Source: Bacillus taeanensis
GTDB lineage: Bacteria; Bacillota; Bacilli; Bacillales; UBA6769
Assembly (NCBI RefSeq): GCF_003318295.1
Contig: NZ_QOCW01000031.1
Coordinates: forward strand, 1-58,253
Length of the DNA stretch: 58,253 nucleotides
Direction: 5' to 3'
Shown here piece by piece: positions 1-6,300 of this stretch. The stretch's first letter is position 1. Each line of letters opens with the position of its first letter. A model generated the notes under the pieces. That model did no database searches. It was not told where the DNA came from and was given only the letters and a program-made list of their open reading frames with translations. A program made the position numbers and the translations under genes.

Positions 1-2
1 GT

Positions 3-185
3 GGAAACCGCAAAAAACGAAGCCATCGAATGTATCATTGTCCATGCGGGTATAAGGAACACCGTGATCTTCATGGCGCAAGGAACATCCTCACCAAACA
101 TCTGTATGGGAAAATGATTTATTATCCCCTCCATGATCCCATGTATATAAGACCAACGTATCTACGACCTGCAGTTTCAGCTTAA
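3..185 (+). CDS. TnpB (OrfB) RNA-guided nuclease/transposase accessory protein, C-terminal fragment cut by window edge
   Basis: Frame 3 encodes the last 60 residues of a TnpB and ends with TAA at 183-185. It includes the second half of the zinc finger (CPCG) and the [10 protein letters not shown] segment carrying the third RuvC aspartate. It matches the C-terminus of the complete TnpB at 3640-4827 in 54 of 60 positions; the differences include R/V, M/T, H/Q, Y/D and M/L. Whether the rest of the gene is intact cannot be seen. The codons before the stop are fully conserved between copies, possibly because the guide RNA overlaps the 3' end of the gene. Confidence 0.85.
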   Translation, partial: GNRKKRSHRMYHCPCGYKEHRDLHGARNILTKHLYGKMIYYPLHDPMYIRPTYLRPAVSA

Positions 186-448
186 GAAGACCTTTTTCTG
201 CTGGAAGGAAGTAGTAGACGGGCAGAACCGCCCCTTGTTCGTTGTGAAACGCACAAGTTGCCTACGGTGGCAGTTTTCTGTCGGGAGACACGAAACGGAA
301 AGACCACTATCCTCAAAAGGGATGTTTGGTTCCAAGCACAAAGGCAGTGTTGATGACACTTGTTCCAGCTGGGACGGCTTTTGGACTTGGAAACTTCAAA
401 CAGGAAACCCCTTCCTCAAGCGCGAAGCGGTAGGGAGGGGAGGTTCAT
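186..448 (+). ncRNA. Putative omega (guide) RNA / right end of the left TnpB element
   Basis: This noncoding right end follows tnpB directly. It ends in a G-rich arm (GGTAGGGAGGGG) that can pair with CCCCTTCCTC about 20 bases earlier, followed by GGTTCAT. In TnpB systems this region is the scaffold of an RNA whose last bases beyond the element boundary act as guide. The guide here would start at 449. Compared with the copy at 3377-3639 it has only five differences in 266 bases counted from the tnpB stop, and only one in the last 240 or so. The RNA itself is inferred from family knowledge. Confidence 0.6.
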
Positions 449-490
449 GTTTTTCTAGTAAGTCTTGTCAAAAAGAATAATAAACACTTT

Positions 491-526
491 GCCGCTCTCA
501 CACAAAAGTGAGGGCGGTATTTTTAT
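491..526 (+). terminator. Rho-independent terminator after the left IS
   Basis: A stem CCGCTCTCAC / GTGAGGGCGG with the loop ACAAAA is followed by TATTTTTATT. It would stop transcription leaving the IS before it reaches the HMA-domain gene. Confidence 0.7.
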
Positions 527-645
527 TGAAAGATTTCAACATAAGGTATCTTCTTCAATTAAGTTAGTATCTTAAACAATTGCGAATAAATTCCAAATAA
601 ATGAAAAAACTAATTATAACATCTTTCATTGGACAGGAGGCATAA

Positions 646-957
646 ATGATGAAGAAACTTATTCTCTCAAGCGTACTTGGTTTGGCTGCTTTATTTGCAG
701 TGATGCTTTTCAATTATGGAACAAATGATGTTCATGCGGAAAATGGGCAAGCTGTTTTTTCTGGAGTTAACCTTTCTTGTGAAGGGTGTGAACTGCAGGT
801 AAGGGATGCTTTACAGAACATTGTTGGGATCCAAGACTTTCATTTAGATTCTCAAAAAGGGTTAATCACTGTCAGTTACAATGAAGCTGTTATGAAACCG
901 GAATGGGTTGAAAAATCTCTTGAATCTTTTGGTTTTCATTCCATAGAATTAGAATGA
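646..957 (+). CDS. Secreted heavy-metal-associated (HMA) domain protein
   Basis: A 103-residue protein. Residues 1-31 are a hydrophobic export signal with a likely cleavage after VHA. The rest is one HMA fold (about 35-102) with the metal-binding pair C45-x-x-C48 in the motif SCEGC. HMA domains of this kind bind Cu(I) or similar soft metals; the signal puts this one outside the membrane or anchored to it, unlike cytosolic CopZ. AGGAGG at 635-640 serves either ATG at 646 or the adjacent ATG at 649, which has better spacing. It is monocistronic, with terminators on both sides. The metal and partner are unknown. Confidence 0.75.
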   Translation: MMKKLILSSVLGLAALFAVMLFNYGTNDVHAENGQAVFSGVNLSCEGCELQVRDALQNIVGIQDFHLDSQKGLITVSYNEAVMKPEWVEKSLESFGFHSIELE

Positions 958-985
958 AGACTAAAGTCTATAAACACTATTTGTA

Positions 986-1033
986 AAAAAAGATTGCAGC
1001 CAGCCATTAGGAGCTTCCTGCAATCTTTTTAAA
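986..1033. terminator. Terminator hairpin after HMA gene
   Basis: The arms AAAAAGATTGCAG and CTGCAATCTTTTT enclose an 18-base loop. A runs precede the stem and T runs follow it, so it can work on both strands. It closes the HMA gene. Confidence 0.7.
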
Positions 1034-1060
1034 TTTAACTTACAAAAAAGTTAAAAATGG

Positions 1061-1089
1061 TTGACAAAAAAATGAAATAATATTATTAT
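1061..1089 (+). promoter_or_regulatory. Sigma-A promoter of the HTH-hydrolase operon
   Basis: A consensus -35 TTGACA (1061-1066), a 17-base spacer and a -10 TATTAT (1084-1089). The first palindromic operator overlaps the -10, the classic arrangement for repression. Confidence 0.7.
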
Positions 1090-1173
1090 CAAAAGTGATA
1101 ATAATGAATAAAATATAGTAAGTGTAAGGGTTCTATTTTTTTACTCTAATATTATCAAAAATGATAATATTAG
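1082..1173. promoter_or_regulatory. Two related palindromic operators upstream of the HTH regulator
   Basis: Operator 1 (1082-1105) is ATTATTATC-AAAAGT-GATAATAAT. Operator 2 (1146-1173) is CTAATATTATC-AAAAAT-GATAATATTAG. Both share the core TATC-N6-GATA, with centres 66 bases apart. Operator 1 covers the -10 and operator 2 lies just before the ribosome binding site. Autoregulation by the downstream HTH protein is the natural reading but is inferred. Confidence 0.65.
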
Positions 1174-1188
1174 AAAGGAGATATTCAT

Positions 1189-1734
1189 ATGGATAAATTG
1201 AAAGTGATGATGCATCCAGAGCGAATCAAAATTCTTCAAGAATTAATTGGAGGTAAGAAGTTAACGCCGTTAGAAATTTCGAAAAGACTAAAAGGAATTT
1301 CGCAAGCAACCTTGTATCGCCATATTAAAAAGTTAGAAGAAAACAGCATTATTACGGTTGCTGAAGAGAAGCAGGTAAGAGGAACGGTTGAAAAATATTA
1401 TGTTGTAAACGAAAAAAACGCGAATTTAACAGAAGCAGAACTAAGAGTAATGTCTAAAGAGGATCATATGCAGGTGTTTATGATGTTTTTAATCAGTCAT
1501 ATGAAAGATTATGAACAGTACATTCAAGATGATGATGCAGACCTTTTAAAAGATGGTGTGTCGTTTCGTCAGGCTGTCATGTATATGACAGGTGAAGAGT
1601 TTATAGAGTTTGCTCACGATTTAAAGGAAGTGTTTATGAAGCATCTTTTTAATGAGCCGAGTAAAAACCGCAAAAAAAGAACATTTACAACGATTACCTT
1701 TCCGTTAGATCAAGGAGATGAGAGGGAAGAATAG
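1189..1734 (+). CDS. Winged-helix (ArsR/HTH_20-like) transcriptional regulator
   Basis: A 181-residue cytosolic protein. Residues 1-75 form a winged-helix domain (MMHPERIKILQEL, then LTPLEISKRL and SQATLYRHIKKLEENSI as the helix-turn-helix). A helical C-terminal region (about 85-165) probably dimerises or binds ligand. A basic tail follows. AGGAGA ends seven bases before ATG 1189. It is followed 12 bases later by an alpha/beta hydrolase gene, so the two are co-transcribed. Two TATC-N6-GATA palindromes upstream suggest it represses its own operon. The effector is unknown. Confidence 0.75.
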   Translation: MDKLKVMMHPERIKILQELIGGKKLTPLEISKRLKGISQATLYRHIKKLEENSIITVAEEKQVRGTVEKYYVVNEKNANLTEAELRVMSKEDHMQVFMMFLISHMKDYEQYIQDDDADLLKDGVSFRQAVMYMTGEEFIEFAHDLKEVFMKHLFNEPSKNRKKRTFTTITFPLDQGDEREE

Positions 1735-1746
1735 GGGGAAATAGGG

Positions 1747-2727
1747 ATGAAAACGATGATTGAAAAAGAAGTCGTATTAAAAGGGGATGTAAACATAACA
1801 GGGACGCTTACGGTTCCAGATAAAAGCAGTGAAAAATTTCCTGCTGTATTACTAATTGCTGGGAGCGGTCCTTTAGATCGAGATGGAAATGGTCCAAAAG
1901 GGAAGTTTCAGTTAAATCTTTATAAAGAGCTTGCAGATTTTATTTCATCACTCGGTTTTGTGACGTTTCGCTATGATAAACGAGGCACAGGTAAAAGTGA
2001 AGGAAACTGGCATGAAACAGGGATGTGGGATTTAGTAGAAGATGCAGAGCGAGCGGTCGATTTTTTGAAAAATGAAGCGTGTGTTGATCCTGAAAAAATT
2101 ATTTGCGCAGGTCACAGTGAAGGAAGGGTTATTGCGACAGCATTAAATGAGAAAGTAGATTTAGCTGGTCTTATGCTGTTATCAGGTGGGGTTGATAATA
2201 TTGAGCAGGCGTTAATCCACCAGCGCCAAAATGCTTACGGTGAATTAAAATCGCAACCTGGGCTAAAAGGATGGGTGAACAATAAGCTGAAAATTGATAA
2301 AAAAGGAGAAAAAGCGGCCGCTAAAATGCTTAATAAAGCAATAAATTCAAATAAAGATGTGATTCGCTACAATTTTGCGAAAGTAAACGCTAAATGGTTT
2401 AGAGAGCACTTTGCATTTAATACGAGAGAATCATTGAAAAAGGTGGCGATTCCTGTTTTTGTGATTCATGGCGATAAAGACGCGCTCGTAAATAGTGACG
2501 TTTTACTAGAATTAGAGCATTTAGTGCAGGGTAAAAGTGAGTATCATATTATTCAAAACATGGAGCACGGTTTAAAAGAACAAACCCATGAAAAATCGAT
2601 TTTAAAAGCGAAGAAGCTCATGAATGAAAGCATTGGCAAACCGCTTCACAGTGAAGCAAAAGAGGTTATGGAAAACTGGTTAAATCAGTTTAAAACAGCA
2701 AATCAAAATAAAAAAATTTTAAGATAA
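1747..2727 (+). CDS. Alpha/beta hydrolase (serine esterase/peptidase-like)
   Basis: A 326-residue alpha/beta-hydrolase fold. It shows an oxyanion-side motif GSGPLDRDGNG, the strand FRYDKRGTGKSEG, the nucleophile elbow GHSEG (Ser near residue 125), the acid in HGDKDALV and the histidine in MEHGLK. This completes a Ser-Asp-His triad, as in the acyl-aminoacyl-peptidase/BAAT-like hydrolases. There is no signal peptide, so it is cytosolic. ATG 1747 or the in-frame ATG at 1759 could start translation. It is the second gene of an operon with the HTH regulator, suggesting an inducible response to an ester or drug-like compound; the substrate cannot be told. Confidence 0.8.
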   Translation: MKTMIEKEVVLKGDVNITGTLTVPDKSSEKFPAVLLIAGSGPLDRDGNGPKGKFQLNLYKELADFISSLGFVTFRYDKRGTGKSEGNWHETGMWDLVEDAERAVDFLKNEACVDPEKIICAGHSEGRVIATALNEKVDLAGLMLLSGGVDNIEQALIHQRQNAYGELKSQPGLKGWVNNKLKIDKKGEKAAAKMLNKAINSNKDVIRYNFAKVNAKWFREHFAFNTRESLKKVAIPVFVIHGDKDALVNSDVLLELEHLVQGKSEYHIIQNMEHGLKEQTHEKSILKAKKLMNESIGKPLHSEAKEVMENWLNQFKTANQNKKILR

Positions 2728-2744
2728 TAAATTCATTCAAAAGT

Positions 2745-2787
2745 AAAGAGTCAAACTAGATCGAGCAGTTGACTCTTTTTGTTTTTT
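2745..2787 (+). terminator. Terminator of the HTH-hydrolase operon
   Basis: The stem AAAGAGTCAA / TTGACTCTTT with a 14-base loop is followed by TTGTTTTTT. Confidence 0.7.
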
Positions 2788-2837
2788 AGAAATCGTTTAT
2801 AATAGTTGAGAAACCGTTAATGAAAAGAGGTATGAAA

Positions 2838-3380
2838 GTGAAAACATTATGTATTGATATGGATTCTGTTATATGTGATTTAATGTCAGATTGGCATAAG
2901 CGCTATAACAGCGACTATGATGATGATTTATCCTTTGAAAAATTAAAATGCTGGAATTCTGAAAAATATGTAAAGCCTGAATGCGGGATGAAAATTTATG
3001 ATTACTTAAATGAACCTGGCCTTTTTTTACATTTAAATCCATTACCAAACGCACTAGAAGTATTAGAAAGGCTGCATCACAAGTATGATCTTTTAATTGT
3101 AACAAGCAGTGTGTCTACTGCCTTTCGGGAAAAGGAAAGATGGATTGAAAAACATCTTCCGTTTATAGGAAAGCGCAATTTAATTTTCTCTCACCGTAAA
3201 AATATGATCTGCGGTGATTTATTATTTGATGACGCCCCGCACAATTTAAGAGAATTTTCCGCAACAGGTCGACTCGCCGTTGCAATGGATTATCCTTATA
3301 ATAGAGAGGTAGATGTGCCGAGAGTAAAAAACTGGTTGGAATTCGAAAGCGCCTTAAACGATAAAAGCTGGGGAATATGA
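2838..3380 (+). CDS. 5'(3')-deoxyribonucleotidase-like HAD phosphatase (NT5C family), 3' end altered by IS insertion
   Basis: A HAD-fold phosphatase of about 180 residues. Motif I is CIDMDSVICD (nucleophile DxD), motif II is VTSS, a lysine-bearing motif III lies in the FSHRKN region, and motif IV is LLFDDAPHNL. This matches the NT5C/5'-nucleotidase (deoxy) family, which dephosphorylates (deoxy)nucleoside monophosphates in the cytosol. GTG 2838 fits the AGAGGT box best (spacing about 7); ATG 2820 and ATG 2832 are in frame but badly spaced. The TGA stop at 3378-3380 lies inside the right end of the inverted IS (which starts at 3377), so the native last codons were replaced. All catalytic motifs are upstream and intact, so activity is plausible. 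Confidence 0.75.
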   Translation: MKTLCIDMDSVICDLMSDWHKRYNSDYDDDLSFEKLKCWNSEKYVKPECGMKIYDYLNEPGLFLHLNPLPNALEVLERLHHKYDLLIVTSSVSTAFREKERWIEKHLPFIGKRNLIFSHRKNMICGDLLFDDAPHNLREFSATGRLAVAMDYPYNREVDVPRVKNWLEFESALNDKSWGI

Positions 3381-3639
3381 ACCTCCCCTCCCTACCGCTT
3401 CGCGCTTGAGGAAGGGGTTTCCTGTTTGAAGTTCCCAAGTCCAAAAGCCGTCCCAGCTGGAACAAGTGTCATCAACACTGCCTTTGTGCTTGGAACCAAA
3501 CATCCCTTTTGAGGATAGTGGTCTTTCCGTTTCGTGTCTCCCGACAGAAAACTGCCACCGTAGGCAACTTGTGCGTTTCACAACGAACAAGGGGCGGTTC
3601 TGCCCGTCTACTACTTCCTTTCAGCAGAAAAAATGCTTC
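3377..3639 (-). ncRNA. Putative omega (guide) RNA / right end of the complete TnpB element
   Basis: Almost identical to 186-448. The predicted scaffold ends in GGTTCAT at 3381-3377 (minus strand). The bases beyond, ATTCCCCAGCTTTTA on the minus strand, come from the nucleotidase gene and would be the guide. The unusual conservation compared with the coding part argues for a functional RNA. The RNA's existence and 5' end are inferred, not seen. Confidence 0.6.
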
Positions 3640-4827
3640 TTAAGCTGAAACTGCAGGTCGTAGATACGTTGGTCTTATATACAAGGGATCATGAAGTGGA
3701 TAATCGATCATTTTCCCATACAGCTGTTTGGTGAGAATGTTCCTTGCGCCATGAAGATCACGATGTTCTTTATACCCGCATGGACACTGATACGTTCGAT
3801 GGCTGACTTTTTTGCGGTTTCCACAAACGGGACACGTTTGGGATGTAAAATGCTCGTCAACTTTTTCAATGGTTATGCCTCTTGCTTTTAGTTTATAGAC
3901 AAGAAGGACATACAGCTTTCCAAACGACCAGTTGGACAGCTTTTGATTCGTCTTTTTGTTTTTTTTCTTTTTCGTGTTTCGCTGGACCCCTTCTACATCG
4001 CCGATTACTATATGATTGACGTCATGTTGAAGACACCAGTCCACGAATTGTTTTGTTGTTTTATGAAGCGCGTCCTTTAGTTGTTCCTCACTTTTAGACA
4101 GCACATATTTTTTGGCACGGTTGTATTTTCTCCATTGTCTGGATCCTTTTTTACAGCGGCTCATCAGCTTCTGCAGTTCTTTTACTTTTTTATTTCGTAA
4201 ACGATGGATGCTTCTCAGATAGCGGCCGGTGATGACAAGGCTGTCACCGTTTTCGGTTACACTGGCAATGGTATGAATTTCTCCGGGGTCGATACTTGCG
4301 GTTATCCCTTGTTTAGGGGGTTCTTCTTGGATGTTGGTTTCATACGAAAGACAAATCAACCATTTTCGATCATAGACTAATTCGACTTCTTTTACGTTTC
4401 CTGGAGGGACTTTAGGGAGTTTAAGTGTTAATTTCGGCTGACGTTTGCCATTCCATATTCCTAATGAAAGAGTGATTTTCTTTCCTTGGAGTGTAAACGA
4501 TTGTCCGACCCATTTGGGGTTGAATACAAATTTATGCTTCCAAAGGTAGCGGACATTGAATCCTGCTTTTCTCGCTTTTTGCGCCCCTTCTCTTGCTTGA
4601 AGGAATTTATGAGCGACAGCTTGAATCGTTTGACTGTGAAGACAATAGAGACCTTTTAGTTCCTTTTGAAGATCGCTTTTGGTGATCCAACCACCACCAA
4701 GCCGGTAATAATAACGAGCGATTTGGGCACAATCATTCCAAACAACGGCACAAAGACGGCGGATTTCAAACAACTTTTGAATGACAGCAACAGAAGCAGA
4801 AAACGGGACTTTCATTGTGCGATACAT
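3640..4827 (-). CDS. tnpB: TnpB, RNA-guided RuvC-like endonuclease of IS605 family (OrfB)
   Basis: A 395-residue TnpB. The N-terminal OrfB HTH region is followed by a RuvC-like nuclease with D180 (ASIDPG), E279 (IGDVEG) and D357 (HRDLHG). A zinc finger sits inside it (C332, C335, C348, C350). All catalytic acids and zinc ligands are present, so the protein is probably active as a guide-RNA-directed nuclease that helps keep the element at its site. ATG 4827 is preferred because GGAGGTG ends six bases before it; an in-frame ATG at 4842 overlaps that box. It lies antisense to the neighbouring host genes. Confidence 0.85.
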   Translation of the reverse strand: MYRTMKVPFSASVAVIQKLFEIRRLCAVVWNDCAQIARYYYRLGGGWITKSDLQKELKGLYCLHSQTIQAVAHKFLQAREGAQKARKAGFNVRYLWKHKFVFNPKWVGQSFTLQGKKITLSLGIWNGKRQPKLTLKLPKVPPGNVKEVELVYDRKWLICLSYETNIQEEPPKQGITASIDPGEIHTIASVTENGDSLVITGRYLRSIHRLRNKKVKELQKLMSRCKKGSRQWRKYNRAKKYVLSKSEEQLKDALHKTTKQFVDWCLQHDVNHIVIGDVEGVQRNTKKKKNKKTNQKLSNWSFGKLYVLLVYKLKARGITIEKVDEHFTSQTCPVCGNRKKVSHRTYQCPCGYKEHRDLHGARNILTKQLYGKMIDYPLHDPLYIRPTYLRPAVSA

Positions 4828-4861
4828 GGGTTTCACCTCCATACTTCTATTTTACTATCAA

Positions 4862-4873
4862 GAACAAAAGTTC
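4862..4873. repeat. Left-end palindrome of the TnpB element
   Basis: The perfect palindrome GAACAAAAGTTC lies about 35 bases before the tnpB start. IS200/IS605 left ends carry a short hairpin that the Y1 transposase recognises; this is the only candidate here. Confidence 0.45.
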
Positions 4874-4928
4874 GCCTATAGGAAGATGTGATTATTTTTT
4901 ATTTTCAAACACCAAAACAAAAACGCCA

Positions 4929-4979
4929 TTCATCCCCCACCTAAAATGCCATTGAATTTTTGAGGAAGGGGACTTCTGG
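4929..4979 (-). mobile_element. Relic of another TnpB-element right end (guide-RNA 3' end)
   Basis: Read on the minus strand, this stretch goes GTCCCCTTCCTC, about 20 bases, GTGGGGGATGAAT. That repeats the architecture of the two intact right ends nearby (CCCCTTCCTC, about 20 bases, GGGAGGGGAGGTTCAT) with a diverged loop. It is in the same orientation as the complete element and directly abuts its left end. No coding remnant remains. The call rests on pattern similarity only. Confidence 0.4.
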
Positions 4980-5024
4980 CTGAATTTCGTTAAAACAGTC
5001 AAGTCAAACTAAGGAGTTTAAATC

Positions 5025-5996
5025 ATGCTTCAAACAATGAACAGTTATTTACAAAAAGCAATGCCGTTTATTACACCGTCTGCGGTAGCAATTGGGGTGC
5101 TGTTGGCCGAATCGCTTCATACATACGTTTATTTAGTACCGTGGATATTTGCGTTTATGACGTTTTCAGGAAGTCTCAGCTCAAACTTTAGTGATTTTAA
5201 AAAAGTACTTCAGCATCCTCTGGCTATGATTACTTGTTTAATTGTGCTTCATGTATCAATGCCGCTTTTAGCACTAGGAATTGGAAGTCTTGTATTTAAC
5301 GACGAACCTTATCTTGTGATCGGCCTAATCTTAGCATTTTTAATTCCTACGGGGATCACAAGTCTTATTTGGGTATCGATGTATAAAGGAAATGTGGCGC
5401 TTACACTTTCCATTATTCTTATTGATACATTGCTGTCCCCTCTTATTGTGCCGTTTTTTCTGCAGTTTTTTGTTGGAACAGCCGTTGAAATGAACGAAAT
5501 TGAAATGATGAAAGGTCTTTTATGGATGATTGTGCTTCCTTCTTTAGCGGGAATGATCCTTAACCAAGCAACAAAAGGAAGAGTAAAGGAAACGCTCGGT
5601 GTAAAGCTTGCCCCGTTTTCAAAAATTGGTCTTGGGTTTGTTGTCGCCGTTAACAGCTCAACCGCAGCGCCATATTTTAAAAATATAAATGGTCAATTTA
5701 TATTGGTTGCGAGCCTTGTTTTGCTTATTGCGATCATCGGTTATATGAGCGGCTGGCTTGCTGCTAAGTTGTTAAAAGCAGATAACTCTTCCACCGTTTC
5801 ATTAATCTATAACAGCGGAATGCGAAATATTAGTGCAGGCGCCGTTATTGCGATTGCTTACTTTCCACCGCTTGTTTCTCTTCCTGTTATTATCGGCATG
5901 CTTTTTCAGCAAGTGCTGGCCGCGTTTAGCGGTTACTTACTGGAGAAGTATTACGCTTCTTCTGAGACAAGAAGTGTAATAAGAAAAAGAGCCTAA
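5025..5996 (+). CDS. Bile acid:sodium symporter (BASS) family transporter
   Basis: A 323-residue integral membrane protein with nine to ten hydrophobic helices. Conserved BASS features include a polar PTG motif in a broken helix (FLIPTGITSLIW) and the AVNSSTAAP and YNSGMRNISAG segments expected near the sodium and substrate sites. B. subtilis YocS is a similar sodium-dependent transporter of this size. AAGGAG precedes ATG 5025. The gene stands alone. The substrate is not evident; organic anions such as 2-keto acids or pantoate are known for bacterial BASS proteins. Confidence 0.8.
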   Translation: MLQTMNSYLQKAMPFITPSAVAIGVLLAESLHTYVYLVPWIFAFMTFSGSLSSNFSDFKKVLQHPLAMITCLIVLHVSMPLLALGIGSLVFNDEPYLVIGLILAFLIPTGITSLIWVSMYKGNVALTLSIILIDTLLSPLIVPFFLQFFVGTAVEMNEIEMMKGLLWMIVLPSLAGMILNQATKGRVKETLGVKLAPFSKIGLGFVVAVNSSTAAPYFKNINGQFILVASLVLLIAIIGYMSGWLAAKLLKADNSSTVSLIYNSGMRNISAGAVIAIAYFPPLVSLPVIIGMLFQQVLAAFSGYLLEKYYASSETRSVIRKRA

Positions 5997-6000
5997 AGAT

Positions 6001-6023
6001 AGAACGGCAGTTTACGCCGTTCT
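6001..6023 (+). terminator. Hairpin after BASS transporter gene
   Basis: The stem AGAACGGC / GCCGTTCT has a 7-base loop and sits just after the stop codon. The T run follows only about 15 bases later, so termination may be inefficient. Confidence 0.4.
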
Positions 6024-6047
6024 AAGAAATATCTTGCCCTTTTTATT

Positions 6048-6200
6048 TCATGATACAAGCAGCTTTTCTTTAACTTCGATTTGTTTCAAACACCGTATAA
6101 ACCTCTCCCACTTACCTACAGTAATAGACTCATAAATTTTCAAACTATCAAATAAGGAAAAATATGTTAATATATAATTAGAAAAGTATAAAAGATAGTC
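6048..6200 (-). pseudogene. Possible coding relic without a start codon
   Basis: The minus strand holds an open stretch of about 50 codons ending at TGA 6048-6050. It has no ATG and no ribosome binding site, but the last 30 codons (SLKIYESITVGKWERF..., ending KEKLLVS) look protein-like. It may be the tail of a decayed gene or mobile element. The match is not recognised and chance is possible in DNA this AT-rich. Confidence 0.2.
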
Positions 6201-6221
6201 TTATTAAATTTGAAAGGTGAG

Positions 6222-6253
6222 ATGGTTATAAGAAAAAGTTTTTGAAACTTTTT
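6222..6253 (+). promoter_or_regulatory. Possible leader peptide with overlapping hairpin before the eight-gene operon
   Basis: AAAGGTGAG is followed by ATG 6222 and a seven-codon frame (MVIRKSF) whose stop overlaps the hairpin AAAAAGTTT / AAACTTTTT and a T run. This resembles an attenuator, but the ribosome binding site is very close to the ATG and the hairpin is A/T-rich, so it may be only a weak terminator. Confidence 0.25.
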
Positions 6254-6300
6254 TTAATTTGTTCTCGTTATGTATAGTGAGGAAAAAATAGGGGGTTGAG

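Larger units (their letters stand above)
1..448 (+). mobile_element. IS200/IS605-type TnpB element, right part only (left end outside window)
   Basis: The window opens inside an insertion sequence of the IS1341/IS605 kind. The end of a TnpB reading frame is followed by about 260 bases that reappear almost unchanged, inverted, at 3377-3639. The shared sequence stops at AGGTTCAT (441-448); after that the two copies differ completely, which places the right end of the element at about 448. No tnpA (Y1 transposase) is visible, but the left part lies outside the window. The boundary is read directly from comparing the copies; the family assignment is established knowledge of TnpB elements. Confidence 0.8.
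3377..4900 (-). mobile_element. Complete IS200/IS605-type TnpB-only insertion sequence
   Basis: On the minus strand the order is left end with a small palindrome (4862-4873), tnpB (4827-3640), then the guide-RNA-like right end to 3377. The right boundary is fixed by loss of identity with the left copy after TTCAT. The left boundary is not fixed and lies somewhere between 4874 and about 4928. There is no Y1 transposase tnpA, so movement would need one in trans. The element is inserted at the very end of the nucleotidase gene. TnpB elements make no target duplication, and none was found. Confidence 0.75.

Noticed and set aside
235..480. 81-codon plus-strand frame at the end of the left TnpB element and its mirror at 3354-3590
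   Set aside because: It lies within the predicted guide-RNA region, exists in both copies only because the DNA is repeated, has no ribosome site and changes its end at the element boundary.
1..4900. Composite transposon
   Set aside because: TnpB-only IS605-type elements have no terminal inverted repeats and are not known to mobilise segments between inverted copies; recombination is a better explanation.
6048..6200. Intact small gene before the VWA operon
   Set aside because: The frame has no start codon or ribosome site; kept only as a low-confidence relic.
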